Origin: an uncultured Victivallis sp.
GTDB lineage: Bacteria; Verrucomicrobiota; Lentisphaeria; Victivallales; Victivallaceae
NCBI GenBank assembly: GCA_944389815.1
Contig: CALXNS010000055.1
Span: 1-33,344 of the forward strand
Direction: 5' to 3'
DNA length: 33,344 bases
In this document: in pieces, positions 8,285 to 16,243 of the stretch
Layout: each line of letters starts with the position of its first letter
Position numbering within the stretch: position 1 is the first letter of the stretch
Notes under the pieces: generated by a model
What the model was told of the DNA's origin: nothing
The model's database searches: none
Seen by the model: only the letters and a program-made list of their open reading frames with translations
Position numbers and translations under genes: made by a program

Positions 8285-8700
8285 TCAACGCGAAACGACG
8301 CATTTTTCGCCTCCGGTGAGGATTTCATGGAGTCCGTTATTTTTAACGAATGTAACGGAAATAAAGACCGAGAGAACTAGAATCGTCGAAAGCAGCACGA
8401 TCGGAAGTCCGTATGCCGCGAAATCCCGGAAACTCATGAAATATTTGTGTTTCTGAGCCGCCTGCGCAATGACGACGTTCGCCGAGGCGCCGATCAGCGT
8501 TTCTCTGTTCCTCCCGGGCCCGCGCCGAGCGCCCGGACTCCGCGATGAGTCGTTGCGGAATCCCGGAGTTCCTCCCGGGCCCGCGCCGAGCGCCCGCGCC
8601 GGAACAGCGGCTGACGCCCCGAACGTGCGATCACCCCGTTCCCCTCGACGACCATCGCGGCGGCGGCATGATGTCCGCAGCCGACGGCGTGATTCGTACT
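8285..8700 (-). pseudogene. Decayed SLC13/ArsB-type permease (C-terminal remnant)
   Basis: The last about 70 codons before the stop at 8285 read ETLIGASANVVIAQAAQK, then SFRDFAAYGLPIVLLS and a final transmembrane helix. That is the C-terminus of SLC13/CitT and ArsB/NhaD permeases (usual: GGNxTLIGASANVV...ISFxxFLKYGLP). Just upstream, ALGAGPGG matches the preceding family motif ALGACLGG, but in a frame that does not run into the conserved TLIGASAN. A 29-bp segment is present twice here with 61-bp spacing, which adds an out-of-frame copy of that motif. Further upstream (to about 8700) only degraded fragments such as QPLF and VVEGNG in a different frame are seen. No start codon with a ribosome site exists. 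The lost function was probably anion or metalloid/Na+ transport. Confidence 0.65.
8507..8596. repeat. 29-bp perfect direct repeat, 61-bp spacing
   Basis: Positions 8507-8535 and 8568-8596 are identical for 29 bases (starting GTTCCTCCCGGGCCCGCG). The 61-bp period is not a multiple of three, so the duplication itself breaks the permease frame. The intervening bases contain GGACTCCG at 8535-8542 and CGGAGTTCC at 8564-8572, which can pair imperfectly. Confidence 0.9.
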
Positions 8701-8797
8701 GGCTCGAGGTTATCCCGGGAGAATGTTGACCCCGCGAAACGGCGGAATTGCAACTCAGCCGATCCGGGAGGTTTTCAACAAATTTCCCGCGAGGCTC

Positions 8798-8826
8798 TTG
8801 AAATTTTCCCCGGAAATCAATATATT
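8798..8826 (+). promoter_or_regulatory. Promoter of the Nfu gene
   Basis: TTGAAA (8798-8803), a 17-bp spacer and TATATT (8821-8826) match the sigma-70 consensus well. They predict a start near 8833 and a leader of about 50 nt. The leader carries an extra AAGGAG (8833-8838) not followed by a start codon. Confidence 0.75.
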
Positions 8827-8882
8827 GGGAAAAGGAGATATTTGACGGAATCGTTCTGAGTTTAAAAAAGAAAAGGAGTTGA

Positions 8883-9116
8883 ATGATGGACGAACTGAGC
8901 AAGAAAATTACCGAACGACTCGAATCGCTGCGGGTTCATCTGCAGGCCGACGGCGGCGATCTTGAAATCGTCGGCATCGAGGGAAAGGTCGTCAAACTGA
9001 AGCTGCGCGGCGCCTGCGGCGGCTGTCCGCATGCGGCGATGACCATCAAAGGCGGCCTGGAACGCATCCTGCGCGAAGAGATCGATCCGGAAATCGTCAT
9101 CGAACGCGTACTGTAA
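8883..9116 (+). CDS. NifU-like C-terminal domain (Nfu) Fe-S scaffold protein
   Basis: This 77-residue protein consists of one Nfu domain. It contains the diagnostic VHLQADGGDLEIVGI and then GACGGCPHAAMTIKGGLE, where Cys45 and Cys48 (CxxC) bind a bridging [4Fe-4S] cluster between two monomers. By family it takes up nascent clusters and hands them to apo-enzymes in the cytoplasm. Two adjacent ATG codons (8883 and 8886) are both possible; AGGAG (8874-8878) is four or seven bases away, so 8886 may be the true start. It is monocistronic: it has its own promoter and is followed by a stable hairpin. No isc/suf genes are in the window. The RlmN-like radical SAM enzyme is one possible client. Confidence 0.93.
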   Translation: MMDELSKKITERLESLRVHLQADGGDLEIVGIEGKVVKLKLRGACGGCPHAAMTIKGGLERILREEIDPEIVIERVL

Positions 9117-9153
9117 TTCCTTCCGTTCGTACCCTGACGACGAAAGTATGGAC

Positions 9154-9184
9154 ACGGGGGCGGGGAGCACTTCTCCGCCCCCGT
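9154..9184 (+). terminator. GC-rich terminator hairpin after the Nfu gene
   Basis: ACGGGGGCGG (9154-9163) pairs perfectly with CCGCCCCCGT (9175-9184) around an 11-nt loop, followed by a short T-rich stretch (TGTATT). The T-tract is weak, but the stem is very stable and sits 38 bp past the Nfu stop codon. Confidence 0.65.
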
Positions 9185-9241
9185 TGTATTGCCGTCCTTC
9201 CTCGAAGACGGGGAATCTGAAACAAATATCCGTTCCCGGGG

Positions 9242-9270
9242 TTGACTGGATTTGTTTTTTGCAGTATATT
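9242..9270 (+). promoter_or_regulatory. Promoter of carB
   Basis: TTGACT (9242-9247), a 17-bp spacer and TATATT (9265-9270) are near consensus. A start near 9277 leaves a leader of about 64 nt. No PyrR-type antiterminator, uracil-sensitive hairpin or arginine operator is evident in that leader. Confidence 0.8.
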
Positions 9271-9340
9271 ACATCCCGGTTTGTGTGCGTGGGTTATTCA
9301 CGATTGAGATATTTGTGCAAGCGAAAGGCAGGGATTTTTT

Positions 9341-12300
9341 ATGGCAAAGCGGGAAGATATCAAGAAAATTCTGATCATCGGCTCCGGGCCGATTGTCATC
9401 GGACAGGCGTGTGAATTTGACTACTCCGGCACCCAGGCGTGCAAGGCGCTCCGCGCGGAAGGCTATGAGATCGTGCTGGCCAACTCCAACCCCGCCACGA
9501 TTATGACCGATCCCGGCATGGCCGATCACACCTACATCGAACCGCTGACCGTCGACAGCATTGAAAAAATCATCGAAAAGGAAAAGCCCGACGCGCTTCT
9601 GCCGAACCTCGGCGGTCAGACTGCGCTTAATCTGGCGATCTCGCTGCATGACGCCGGCATCCTTGAGAAAAACAACGTTCAGGTGATCGGCGTCGATCTT
9701 GAGGCGATCAAGCGCGGCGAAGACCGGATCATCTTCAAGGAGACCATGGCCAAGCTCGGCGTTCCGATGGCGAAGTCGGCGCCGTGCTATTCGGTTGAGG
9801 AGGCGGAGAAGATCGCCGAGGAATTGAAATATCCGGTCGTTCTCCGGCCGGCTTACACGATGGGCGGCACCGGCGGCGGCATCGTCTACAATGTCGAGGA
9901 ACTTCGCGAAGTCACCGCCCGCGGACTGGCCGCTTCGCTGATCGGTCAGGTGCTGGTTGAAGAGTGCGCGCTCGGCTGGGAGGAGCTCGAACTTGAAGTC
10001 GTCCGCGACAACAAGGGACAGAAAATCACCGTCTGCTTCATCGAAAACGTCGATCCGATGGGCATCCATACCGGCGACAGTTTCTGCGTGGCGCCGATGT
10101 TGACCGTGTCGGAGGAGGTGCAGAAACAGCTTCAGGATTACGCCTACCGGATCATCGATGAGGTCGGCGTGATCGGCGGATGCAACGTTCAGTTCGCCCA
10201 CAACCGTGAGGACGGGCGGATCATCGTCATCGAAATCAACCCGCGCACCTCGCGTTCGAGCGCGCTCGCCTCGAAGGCGACCGGATTCCCGATCGCGCTG
10301 GTATCGACCCGGCTCGCCGCCGGAATCACTCTCGACGAAATTCCCTATTGGCGGGACGGTTCCCTGGAGAAATACACGCCGTCGAGCGATTATGTGGTTG
10401 TGAAATTCGCCCGCTGGGCGTTTGAAAAATTCCCGCAGGCGAAGGATCGGCTCGGCACGCAGATGAAGGCGGTCGGCGAAGTGATGAGCATCGGGCGCAA
10501 CTTCAAGGAAGCGTTCCAGAAGGCGATCCGTTCGCTGGAGATCGGCCGGAGCGGTCCGGGGCAGGTGCGGAAAATTGAAAAGCTGACGCTCGAAGAACTC
10601 CGTCAGCTGGTCGGAAATCCATCCAGCGAGCGTTTCTTCCAGCTTTACGAGGCCTTCAAGAAGGGGTTGACGGTCGAGGAGGCGTTCAAACTGACCCGGA
10701 TCTCGCGTTATTTCCTTAAAGAGATCAAAGAGCTGGCCGATTTCGAAATCCGTCTCGCATCGTACACGTGGATGGCTCTGCCGGACGAAATGCTTCGTGA
10801 GGCGAAACTGCTCGGTTTCTCAGACAAATACCTGGCGAAGATCTTCAATATTCCGGAAAAGGAGGTGCGCGAAAGCCGTCTTGCTCTCGGCGTCGTCGCC
10901 ACCTACGGCCGGGTGCCGGTAAGTGGCGTGGAGAATGCCGATTATTATTTCTCGACTTATTCCGGCACCCCGGACGAAGTGCCGGTGTCCAACCGGAAGA
11001 AGATCATGATTCTGGGCGGCGGTCCGAATCGGATCGGCCAGGGAATCGAATTCGACTACACCTGCGTGCATGCCGCCTTCGCGCTGCGCGACGCAGGATA
11101 CGAATCCGTGCTGGTCAACTGCAACCCGGAGACGGTGTCCACCGACTACGACACCAGCGATAAACTCTACTTCGAACCCCTGACCACCGAGGACGTGCTG
11201 GCGATCTACGGCAAAGAGAAGCCCGACGGCGTGATCGTGCAGTTCGGCGGTCAGACGCCGCTGAACATCGCTCAGGAGCTCAAGGATGCCGGTGTCAAGA
11301 TCATCGGTACGCAGCCGGAAGGAATCCGGCTGGCTGAAGACCGCGAATATTTCCGAGAACGGATGATTGCATTGGGAATCAAGCAGCCGCAGAGCGGGAC
11401 GGCGCGTTCACTCGAGGAGGCGATTGCGCTCGGACGTTCGATCGGTTATCCGGTGATGGTGCGGCCGTCGTTCGTGCTCGGAGGCCGCGGGATGGCGGTG
11501 TTGTACGACGAGGAGATGCTGACGCGTTATGCGATCGAGGCCATTCAGGTCAGTCCGGAATATCCGATGCTGATCGACCGTTTCCTCGACAACGCGATCG
11601 AGTGTGAGGTCGATGCGATTTCCGACGGCGAGGAGACGTTCGTCGCGTCGGTGATGGAACACATTGAGCTTGCTGGAATCCATTCGGGGGATTCGGCCTG
11701 TTCGATTCCGCCGGTGACGTTGCCGGAGAAACATCTTAAGACCATCGAAAAACAGGCCGCGGCAATCGCCCGCGATTTCCGTGTGAAGGGAATTTTGAAC
11801 GTTCAGTTCGCCGTCTGCGAGGATCAGGTCTGGATTATCGAGGCGAACCCGCGGGCGTCGCGCACGGTGCCGATCGTCTCGAAGGTGACCGGCGTACCGC
11901 TGGCGCGGATTGCGACGTATCTGATGCTCGGCCATAAGCTTTCCGAATTCCGCGAACAGCTCAAACCGCACCCGCAAACCTATTTCGGCGTGAAGGAGGC
12001 GGTGTTCCCCTTCAACATGTTCCCGGAGGTCGATCCGGTGCTGGGGCCGGAGATGCGCGCGACCGGCGAAGTGATGGGGCTGGCGACGAATTTCGGCATG
12101 GCTTATTTCAAGGCGCAGCAGGCTGCCGGTTCGCGGCTGCCGCTTTCGGGTACGGTGCTGGTGTCGGTGTCGGAACGGGAGCGGAAATATCTGCTGCCGA
12201 TCGTCCAAACGCTGCATGAACTCGGTTTCAAGCTGATTGCGACCGAGGGAACCGCCGAATTCCTGGCGGCGAACGGCATTCCGCATGATGTGGTCAAGAA

Positions 12301-12547
12301 ATTGAACGAGGGGCGTCCGAATGTCGCAGACCTGATCAAGAATCACCAAGTGGCGTTGATCATCAATACGCCGCTCGGACGCTTGAGCAAGATCGACGAC
12401 AGCTGCATCCGGATGATGGCGATTCAATACAAGATTCCGTACATGACGACGATCGCGGCCGCTCGTGCGACGGCGGCGGGAATCAAGGAGGCGCTCCATG
12501 GCGATTCGCCGTTGAAGTCGCTGCAGGAATATCAGGCGGGACGCTGA
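9341..12547 (+). CDS. carB: Carbamoyl-phosphate synthase large subunit
   Basis: The 1068-residue protein is full length for CarB. It makes carbamoyl phosphate from bicarbonate, ammonia (from glutamine through CarA) and two ATP, for pyrimidine and arginine synthesis. The first half opens with KKILIIGSGPIVIGQACEFD and has an ATP-grasp domain (about 128-330, including RPAYTMGGTGGG). The oligomerisation region follows. The second half repeats the architecture (IMILGGGPNRIGQGIEFDY, then RPSFVLGGRGM). The C-terminal MGS-type regulatory domain (about 935-1068) contains LIATEGTAEFLAANG. A CAGGGA ribosome site precedes the ATG. carA is not next to it. A SpoIIE-type phosphatase and a carbonic anhydrase follow closely, and the latter could supply bicarbonate. 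Confidence 0.98.
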   Translation: MAKREDIKKILIIGSGPIVIGQACEFDYSGTQACKALRAEGYEIVLANSNPATIMTDPGMADHTYIEPLTVDSIEKIIEKEKPDALLPNLGGQTALNLAISLHDAGILEKNNVQVIGVDLEAIKRGEDRIIFKETMAKLGVPMAKSAPCYSVEEAEKIAEELKYPVVLRPAYTMGGTGGGIVYNVEELREVTARGLAASLIGQVLVEECALGWEELELEVVRDNKGQKITVCFIENVDPMGIHTGDSFCVAPMLTVSEEVQKQLQDYAYRIIDEVGVIGGCNVQFAHNREDGRIIVIEINPRTSRSSALASKATGFPIALVSTRLAAGITLDEIPYWRDGSLEKYTPSSDYVVVKFARWAFEKFPQAKDRLGTQMKAVGEVMSIGRNFKEAFQKAIRSLEIGRSGPGQVRKIEKLTLEELRQLVGNPSSERFFQLYEAFKKGLTVEEAFKLTRISRYFLKEIKELADFEIRLASYTWMALPDEMLREAKLLGFSDKYLAKIFNIPEKEVRESRLALGVVATYGRVPVSGVENADYYFSTYSGTPDEVPVSNRKKIMILGGGPNRIGQGIEFDYTCVHAAFALRDAGYESVLVNCNPETVSTDYDTSDKLYFEPLTTEDVLAIYGKEKPDGVIVQFGGQTPLNIAQELKDAGVKIIGTQPEGIRLAEDREYFRERMIALGIKQPQSGTARSLEEAIALGRSIGYPVMVRPSFVLGGRGMAVLYDEEMLTRYAIEAIQVSPEYPMLIDRFLDNAIECEVDAISDGEETFVASVMEHIELAGIHSGDSACSIPPVTLPEKHLKTIEKQAAAIARDFRVKGILNVQFAVCEDQVWIIEANPRASRTVPIVSKVTGVPLARIATYLMLGHKLSEFREQLKPHPQTYFGVKEAVFPFNMFPEVDPVLGPEMRATGEVMGLATNFGMAYFKAQQAAGSRLPLSGTVLVSVSERERKYLLPIVQTLHELGFKLIATEGTAEFLAANGIPHDVVKKLNEGRPNVADLIKNHQVALIINTPLGRLSKIDDSCIRMMAIQYKIPYMTTIAAARATAAGIKEALHGDSPLKSLQEYQAGR

Positions 12548-12610
12548 GTTCAGCTTTGCCGGCCGGCGGCAAGTGTGGTGCGCGGCAACAACAACAGGAG
12601 GATTCGGACT

Positions 12611-14023
12611 GTGGCATGGTTGATTGTGATTTTGCTGGCAATTGTATTGTCGGCGATTGCCACTGCGGTTCACTTCTTCCTGCGGAACGCCGATCTTGTC
12701 CGTCGGCTGGACGCCGCGAACGAGCGTCGCCGGGAGATCTCCAATTTTCTGAACCGTTTCTCCTCCGGATTGCAGGAGGAGGGCGGAGTGGAAGGCGCGA
12801 TGCATGGTGCGGCGCGGCATGTGGCCGAGCAGACGGATGCGGATGCGGTGGCGATCTATGAATTTTCCGGCGATGAGCTGCGTGCGACCGGGGTGTGCGG
12901 AGCATATCCTCTGGTTCACAGCAGCAATCAGTTGATTTATACGCGGCATCATCATTTGTTCGAGACGCTCCGGCGGGAGAAGATTCGCTCCGGGCGTGGG
13001 TTTCTGGGCGGGATCGTCGCCTCCCGGCAGCCCGAACTGGTGCCGGATGCGTCGGCGGATCCGCGTTTCACGGAATATCCGGATGCAACGCGCCTCGGCA
13101 GCGTGATGGCCACACCACTGCTGCAGGATGGGATGCTGGTGGGAGTTGTCTGCGCGGTCAACAACCGGAATCGTCCCGGGACGGCGTTTTCGGCGGCGCA
13201 GTTCGAGCGTCTGCAATTGTTGTCCGGGCAGGTGTTGATGGTACGGAATCTGGTTCGTGTCTACGGCGAAATCAGTCGTCGGGAGCGGATCGATCAGGAG
13301 TTGGAATTTGCCCGTCACCTTCAGCAGTCGCTGCTGCCGCCCGCGTTTCCGGCGTGGGATCAGTTTTCGGTGACGGCGTATACCCGTTCCTGCAAGGAGG
13401 TGAATGGAGATTTCTACGATTTTGTGGAGATCGACGAGAACCGTTTGCTGGTGATAATCGGCGATGCGTCAGGCAAGGGAATTCCGGCCTGCATGTTGAC
13501 TGCGATGACGCGCAGTTTTGCGCGCAGTCTGGCGGATAACTTCACGACGCTGGGGGACTTCCTGAAGCAGGTGAATGCGAAACTGCATCGTGATACGGAG
13601 GCGGATCGTTTCATCACGCTGGGGTGCTGTCTGCTTGACCGGAAGAATTCGCTGATCGAATTCGGTCGGGCGGGGCATACGGATCTGATCAGTTTCGTGC
13701 ACGGGCACATTCGAGTGACGTCGCCGGACGGAACGGCGCTGGGAATTCTGCCGGATGAGTTTGCTGAATTCGACACGATCTGCACGGCATTTGAACCAGG
13801 CACGTCGGTGATGATGTTTTCCGACGGGTTGTCGGAAGCATTGAGCAAAGACGCGGAGGAGTTCGGCATGGAGCGGCTGGTGACGGTATTCGAAGACGCC
13901 TGCCGGTCGGGCGGAACGCCGCAACAGGTGATCGACAAGGTGATCGGTTCGGTCAAATTCTTCGAAGCGGAACAGAATGACGACCAGACGATCGTTTTGA
14001 TTCGGCACACGGGAGCGGCCTGA
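12611..14023 (+). CDS. GAF-SpoIIE (PP2C-type) Ser/Thr phosphatase, membrane-anchored
   Basis: The protein is 470 residues. An N-terminal transmembrane helix (about 2-25) is followed by a short coil and a GAF sensor domain (about 45-200; ADAVAIYEFSGDELRA to GVVCAVNNRNRPGTAFS). The linker RRERIDQELEFARHLQQSLL leads into a SpoIIE/RsbU-type PP2C domain. Its metal and catalytic motifs are intact: VNGDFYDF, IGDASGKGIPACMLTAM, GHTDLI, GTALGILP, MFSDGLSEAL and NDDQTIVL. Such phosphatases reset anti-sigma-factor antagonists or other Ser/Thr-phosphoproteins. No antagonist or anti-sigma gene is nearby, although a Ser/Thr kinase lies at 3886-6939. The GTG at 12611 is chosen because AGGAGG (12596-12601) lies nine bases before it; the frame is open to a GTG at 12575 that has no such site. 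It follows carB by 63 bp. Confidence 0.92.
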   Translation: MAWLIVILLAIVLSAIATAVHFFLRNADLVRRLDAANERRREISNFLNRFSSGLQEEGGVEGAMHGAARHVAEQTDADAVAIYEFSGDELRATGVCGAYPLVHSSNQLIYTRHHHLFETLRREKIRSGRGFLGGIVASRQPELVPDASADPRFTEYPDATRLGSVMATPLLQDGMLVGVVCAVNNRNRPGTAFSAAQFERLQLLSGQVLMVRNLVRVYGEISRRERIDQELEFARHLQQSLLPPAFPAWDQFSVTAYTRSCKEVNGDFYDFVEIDENRLLVIIGDASGKGIPACMLTAMTRSFARSLADNFTTLGDFLKQVNAKLHRDTEADRFITLGCCLLDRKNSLIEFGRAGHTDLISFVHGHIRVTSPDGTALGILPDEFAEFDTICTAFEPGTSVMMFSDGLSEALSKDAEEFGMERLVTVFEDACRSGGTPQQVIDKVIGSVKFFEAEQNDDQTIVLIRHTGAA

Positions 14024-14032
14024 GAGGGATCG

Positions 14033-14674
14033 ATGGCGGAAGTGATTCGGAAACTGCTGCGGGGATTCGGTTCCTTTCGGGCGAATTATTTTTCCGGGAC
14101 GGGGGGATTGTTTGAACAGCTCCGTCACGGGCAGCATCCGAAAGTGCTGGTGATCGCGTGTTCGGATTCGCGGGTGGATCCGGCGCTGCTGCTCAATTGC
14201 GATCCCGGAGATATTTTTGTGATCCGCAATGTCGCGAATTTAATTCCGCCCTACGAACCCGGTTCATTATCCTCCCACCATGGCGTGAGTGCGGCGCTGG
14301 AATATGCGGTGTGCAAGTTGCGCGTGGAACATATCATTGTGCTGGGGCATTCGGATTGCGGGGGGATCAGGGCGCTGCTCGGCCGGAAGAGCTCGGATGA
14401 GGATGCGGGAGAATTTCTCTCTCTGTGGCTGGATCTGGCCGAACCTGCCCGGGAGGCGGTGGAGCGGGAGCTGCCGGGTGCGGATGAAGAGGTGCGTCGC
14501 CAGGCGTGTGAGGAGGCGTCGCTGGTGCTTTCCGCGGAGAATCTGCTGACGTTTCCGTGGCTGCGGGAGCGGGTGGAGGATGGAGAGCTGGAACTTCACG
14601 CGTGGTATTTCCATCTTGCGACCGGGGTGCTTTACGGATTTGACCGGGAGAGCCGTTCCTTCACGAAGTTGTAA
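14033..14674 (+). CDS. Beta-class carbonic anhydrase
   Basis: The 213-residue enzyme interconverts CO2 and bicarbonate using zinc. The ligands are Cys43 in ACSDSRVDP (with the Asp45/Arg47 dyad), His106 and Cys109 in LGHSDCGG. Other family segments are PGDIFVIRNVANLIPP and HHGVSAALEYAV. The length is normal for a bacterial beta enzyme and there is no signal peptide, so it is cytoplasmic. It starts nine bases after the phosphatase stop with GAGAGGG as ribosome site. It therefore probably shares a transcript with carB and the phosphatase. The link is sensible because bicarbonate is the carbon substrate of carbamoyl-phosphate synthase. Confidence 0.95.
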   Translation: MAEVIRKLLRGFGSFRANYFSGTGGLFEQLRHGQHPKVLVIACSDSRVDPALLLNCDPGDIFVIRNVANLIPPYEPGSLSSHHGVSAALEYAVCKLRVEHIIVLGHSDCGGIRALLGRKSSDEDAGEFLSLWLDLAEPAREAVERELPGADEEVRRQACEEASLVLSAENLLTFPWLRERVEDGELELHAWYFHLATGVLYGFDRESRSFTKL

Positions 14675-14693
14675 AATTTGTCACTGTTGAATT

Positions 14694-14747
14694 CGCTTTC
14701 ATCCGGTGGGATCGATCGGTCTCCGGATGAAATCCGATCGGAAAGCG
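14694..14747 (+). other. Overlapping, mutually exclusive hairpins
   Basis: TTTCATCCGG (14697-14706) pairs perfectly with CCGGATGAAA (14723-14732). Alternatively CGCTTTC (14694-14700) pairs with GAAAGCG (14741-14747) while CGATCGG (14713-14719) pairs with CCGATCG (14734-14740). The two folds share bases and cannot coexist. No T-tract follows on the plus strand, so it is not an ordinary terminator. It lies between the carbonic anhydrase stop and the gmhA promoter. Confidence 0.7.
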
Positions 14748-14777
14748 ATGCATTTCCGAAAAAAACACCGTACGGAA

Positions 14778-14806
14778 TTGAAATACGGGTGTTTTGCCGC
14801 TATTTT
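14778..14806 (+). promoter_or_regulatory. Promoter of the gmhA-uppS group
   Basis: TTGAAA (14778-14783), a 17-bp spacer and TATTTT (14801-14806) predict a start near 14813. This favours the ATG at 14841 for the next gene, because any start at or before 14820 would leave almost no leader. Confidence 0.7.
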
Positions 14807-14840
14807 AAAGGAACAGCGAATGATTGGGAGCGGAAAGCGA

Positions 14841-15488
14841 ATGAAAACGGAAAACTTCATTGACGAACTCTTGAACCGTTATCCGGTGTTGACTGGAAAT
14901 CGAGCGGAGATCACTGCCGTGACGGAAGCGCTGATCGATCTTTACCGGCGTGAGGGGACGCTGTTCCTGTGCGGAAACGGCGGGAGTGCGGCGGATTCGG
15001 ATCATATCTGCGGGGAATTGCTCAAGGGGTTTTTGTCGAAGCGTCCGCTTACGGCGGCGGAACGCGAGTGTCTGGCGACGCAGTTCGGCGAGGAGGGTGT
15101 CTGGCTCGGGCAGCATCTGCAGCGCGGTCTTCGTGCGGTTTCGCTGCTGTCGCACCCGGGGCTGCTGAGCGCGTTCTGCAACGATGTGGAGCCCTCGCTG
15201 ATGTTCGCGCAGCAGCTCAATGCGCTCGGGCGTTCCGGAGACATTCTCTGCGGAATTTCGACCGGCGGCGGCGCGGAGAACGTGCGTTGTGCCTTGATGG
15301 TGGCGCGGGCGCGCGGGATGAAGAGCGTACTTCTGACCGGAAATCGGCATGGGGTGTGTGAGAAATATGCCGACTGGGTGATTGCAGTGCCGGAATCGGA
15401 GACGTATCGGATTCAGGAGCTGCATCTGCCGATCTATCATACGATCTGCATGGCGGTGGAAGCGGCGATGTTCGGGGAGGAGGAGTAA
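14841..15488 (+). CDS. gmhA: SIS-domain phosphoheptose isomerase (GmhA-like)
   Basis: The 215-residue cytoplasmic protein has one SIS (sugar isomerase) domain. The phosphate-binding segment is FLCGNGGSAADSDHICGEL, the second loop is ILCGISTGGGAENV, and the C-terminal ETYRIQELHLPIYHTICM carries the Gln/Glu/His pattern of GmhA. GmhA converts sedoheptulose 7-phosphate to heptose 7-phosphate for ADP-heptose and LPS core. The gmhB partner is at 27195-27767. An insertion of about 25 residues after GELLKGFL (KRPLTAAERECLATQFGEEG) is unusual, so another phosphosugar isomerase remains possible. The start at 14841 is chosen from the promoter position and GGGAGCGGAAAG upstream. It runs directly into uppS. 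Confidence 0.8.
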   Translation: MKTENFIDELLNRYPVLTGNRAEITAVTEALIDLYRREGTLFLCGNGGSAADSDHICGELLKGFLSKRPLTAAERECLATQFGEEGVWLGQHLQRGLRAVSLLSHPGLLSAFCNDVEPSLMFAQQLNALGRSGDILCGISTGGGAENVRCALMVARARGMKSVLLTGNRHGVCEKYADWVIAVPESETYRIQELHLPIYHTICMAVEAAMFGEEE

Positions 15489-15489
15489 C

Positions 15490-16215
15490 GTGCCTGAGGG
15501 AACGAACTCGAATGGGACGAAGAAAATATCCCATGTTGCGATCATCATGGACGGGAACGGCCGCTGGGCGGATCGTCGCGGATTGCCCAAGGTGGAAGGG
15601 CATCGTCAGGGAGCGCGCCAGGTGTCGGAGGTGTTGAATGCGGCGCGTGATTTCGGGATCGAGATTTTAACGTTGTACGCATTCAGCACGGAGAACTGGA
15701 AACGGCCGCTGGCGGAAGTCAAGGCGTTGATGGGGTTGCTGGAGGAGTTTCTGGACGAGAAGCTTCCGGAGCTGGTGGAAAACCGCGTTCGATTGCGTAC
15801 CATCGGCCGGACTGACGGACTGTATCCGGGGGCGCGGCGGAAGCTGCTTGCGGCGGTCGAGGCGACCGCGGGGAATGATCGGGGCACCTTGAATCTGGCG
15901 CTGAATTACGGCGGACGGGCGGAAATCGTTGACGCGGTGAACCGGATTGCGGCGGAAGCGGCACAATCCAACGGGAAGAGGGTTGCGATAACGGAAGAGA
16001 GTTTCCGGAATTATCTTTATGCGCCGGATCTGCCGGATCCGGATTTGTTGATTCGAACCAGCGGCGAGTTGCGTTTGAGTAATTTTCTGCTGTGGCAGCT
16101 TTCGTATTCGGAGATTTATGTGACGGATACGCTCTGGCCGGATTTCGGTCGGCTGGAGTTGGAGATGGCGCTGGAGGCCTTCGGGAAACGGGAACGTCGT
16201 TTCGGCGGCCGATGA
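15490..16215 (+). CDS. uppS: Isoprenyl transferase (undecaprenyl diphosphate synthase)
   Basis: The 241-residue cis-prenyltransferase adds isopentenyl units to farnesyl diphosphate to make the C55 carrier lipid for peptidoglycan and O-antigen. Signatures are intact: VAIIMDGNGRWA (catalytic Asp21), GHRQGA, LYAFSTENWKRP and RTSGELRLSNFLLWQ, then SEIYVTDTLWPDF. The start is a GTG one base after the gmhA stop, with GGAGGAGGAG overlapping that stop as ribosome site, so the two are translationally coupled. The frame is open upstream inside gmhA, but that part is not family-like. cdsA follows after 105 bp, as in many bacteria. Confidence 0.95.
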   Translation: MPEGTNSNGTKKISHVAIIMDGNGRWADRRGLPKVEGHRQGARQVSEVLNAARDFGIEILTLYAFSTENWKRPLAEVKALMGLLEEFLDEKLPELVENRVRLRTIGRTDGLYPGARRKLLAAVEATAGNDRGTLNLALNYGGRAEIVDAVNRIAAEAAQSNGKRVAITEESFRNYLYAPDLPDPDLLIRTSGELRLSNFLLWQLSYSEIYVTDTLWPDFGRLELEMALEAFGKRERRFGGR

Positions 16216-16243
16216 GAGAACGCAATGTTGCGTTTCAAAGATA

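Noticed and set aside
11408..13318. 636-residue antisense open frame on the minus strand
   Set aside because: It lies opposite carB and the phosphatase gene, is rich in Arg/His/Gln with no family motif, and arises from the GC-biased third positions of the real genes.
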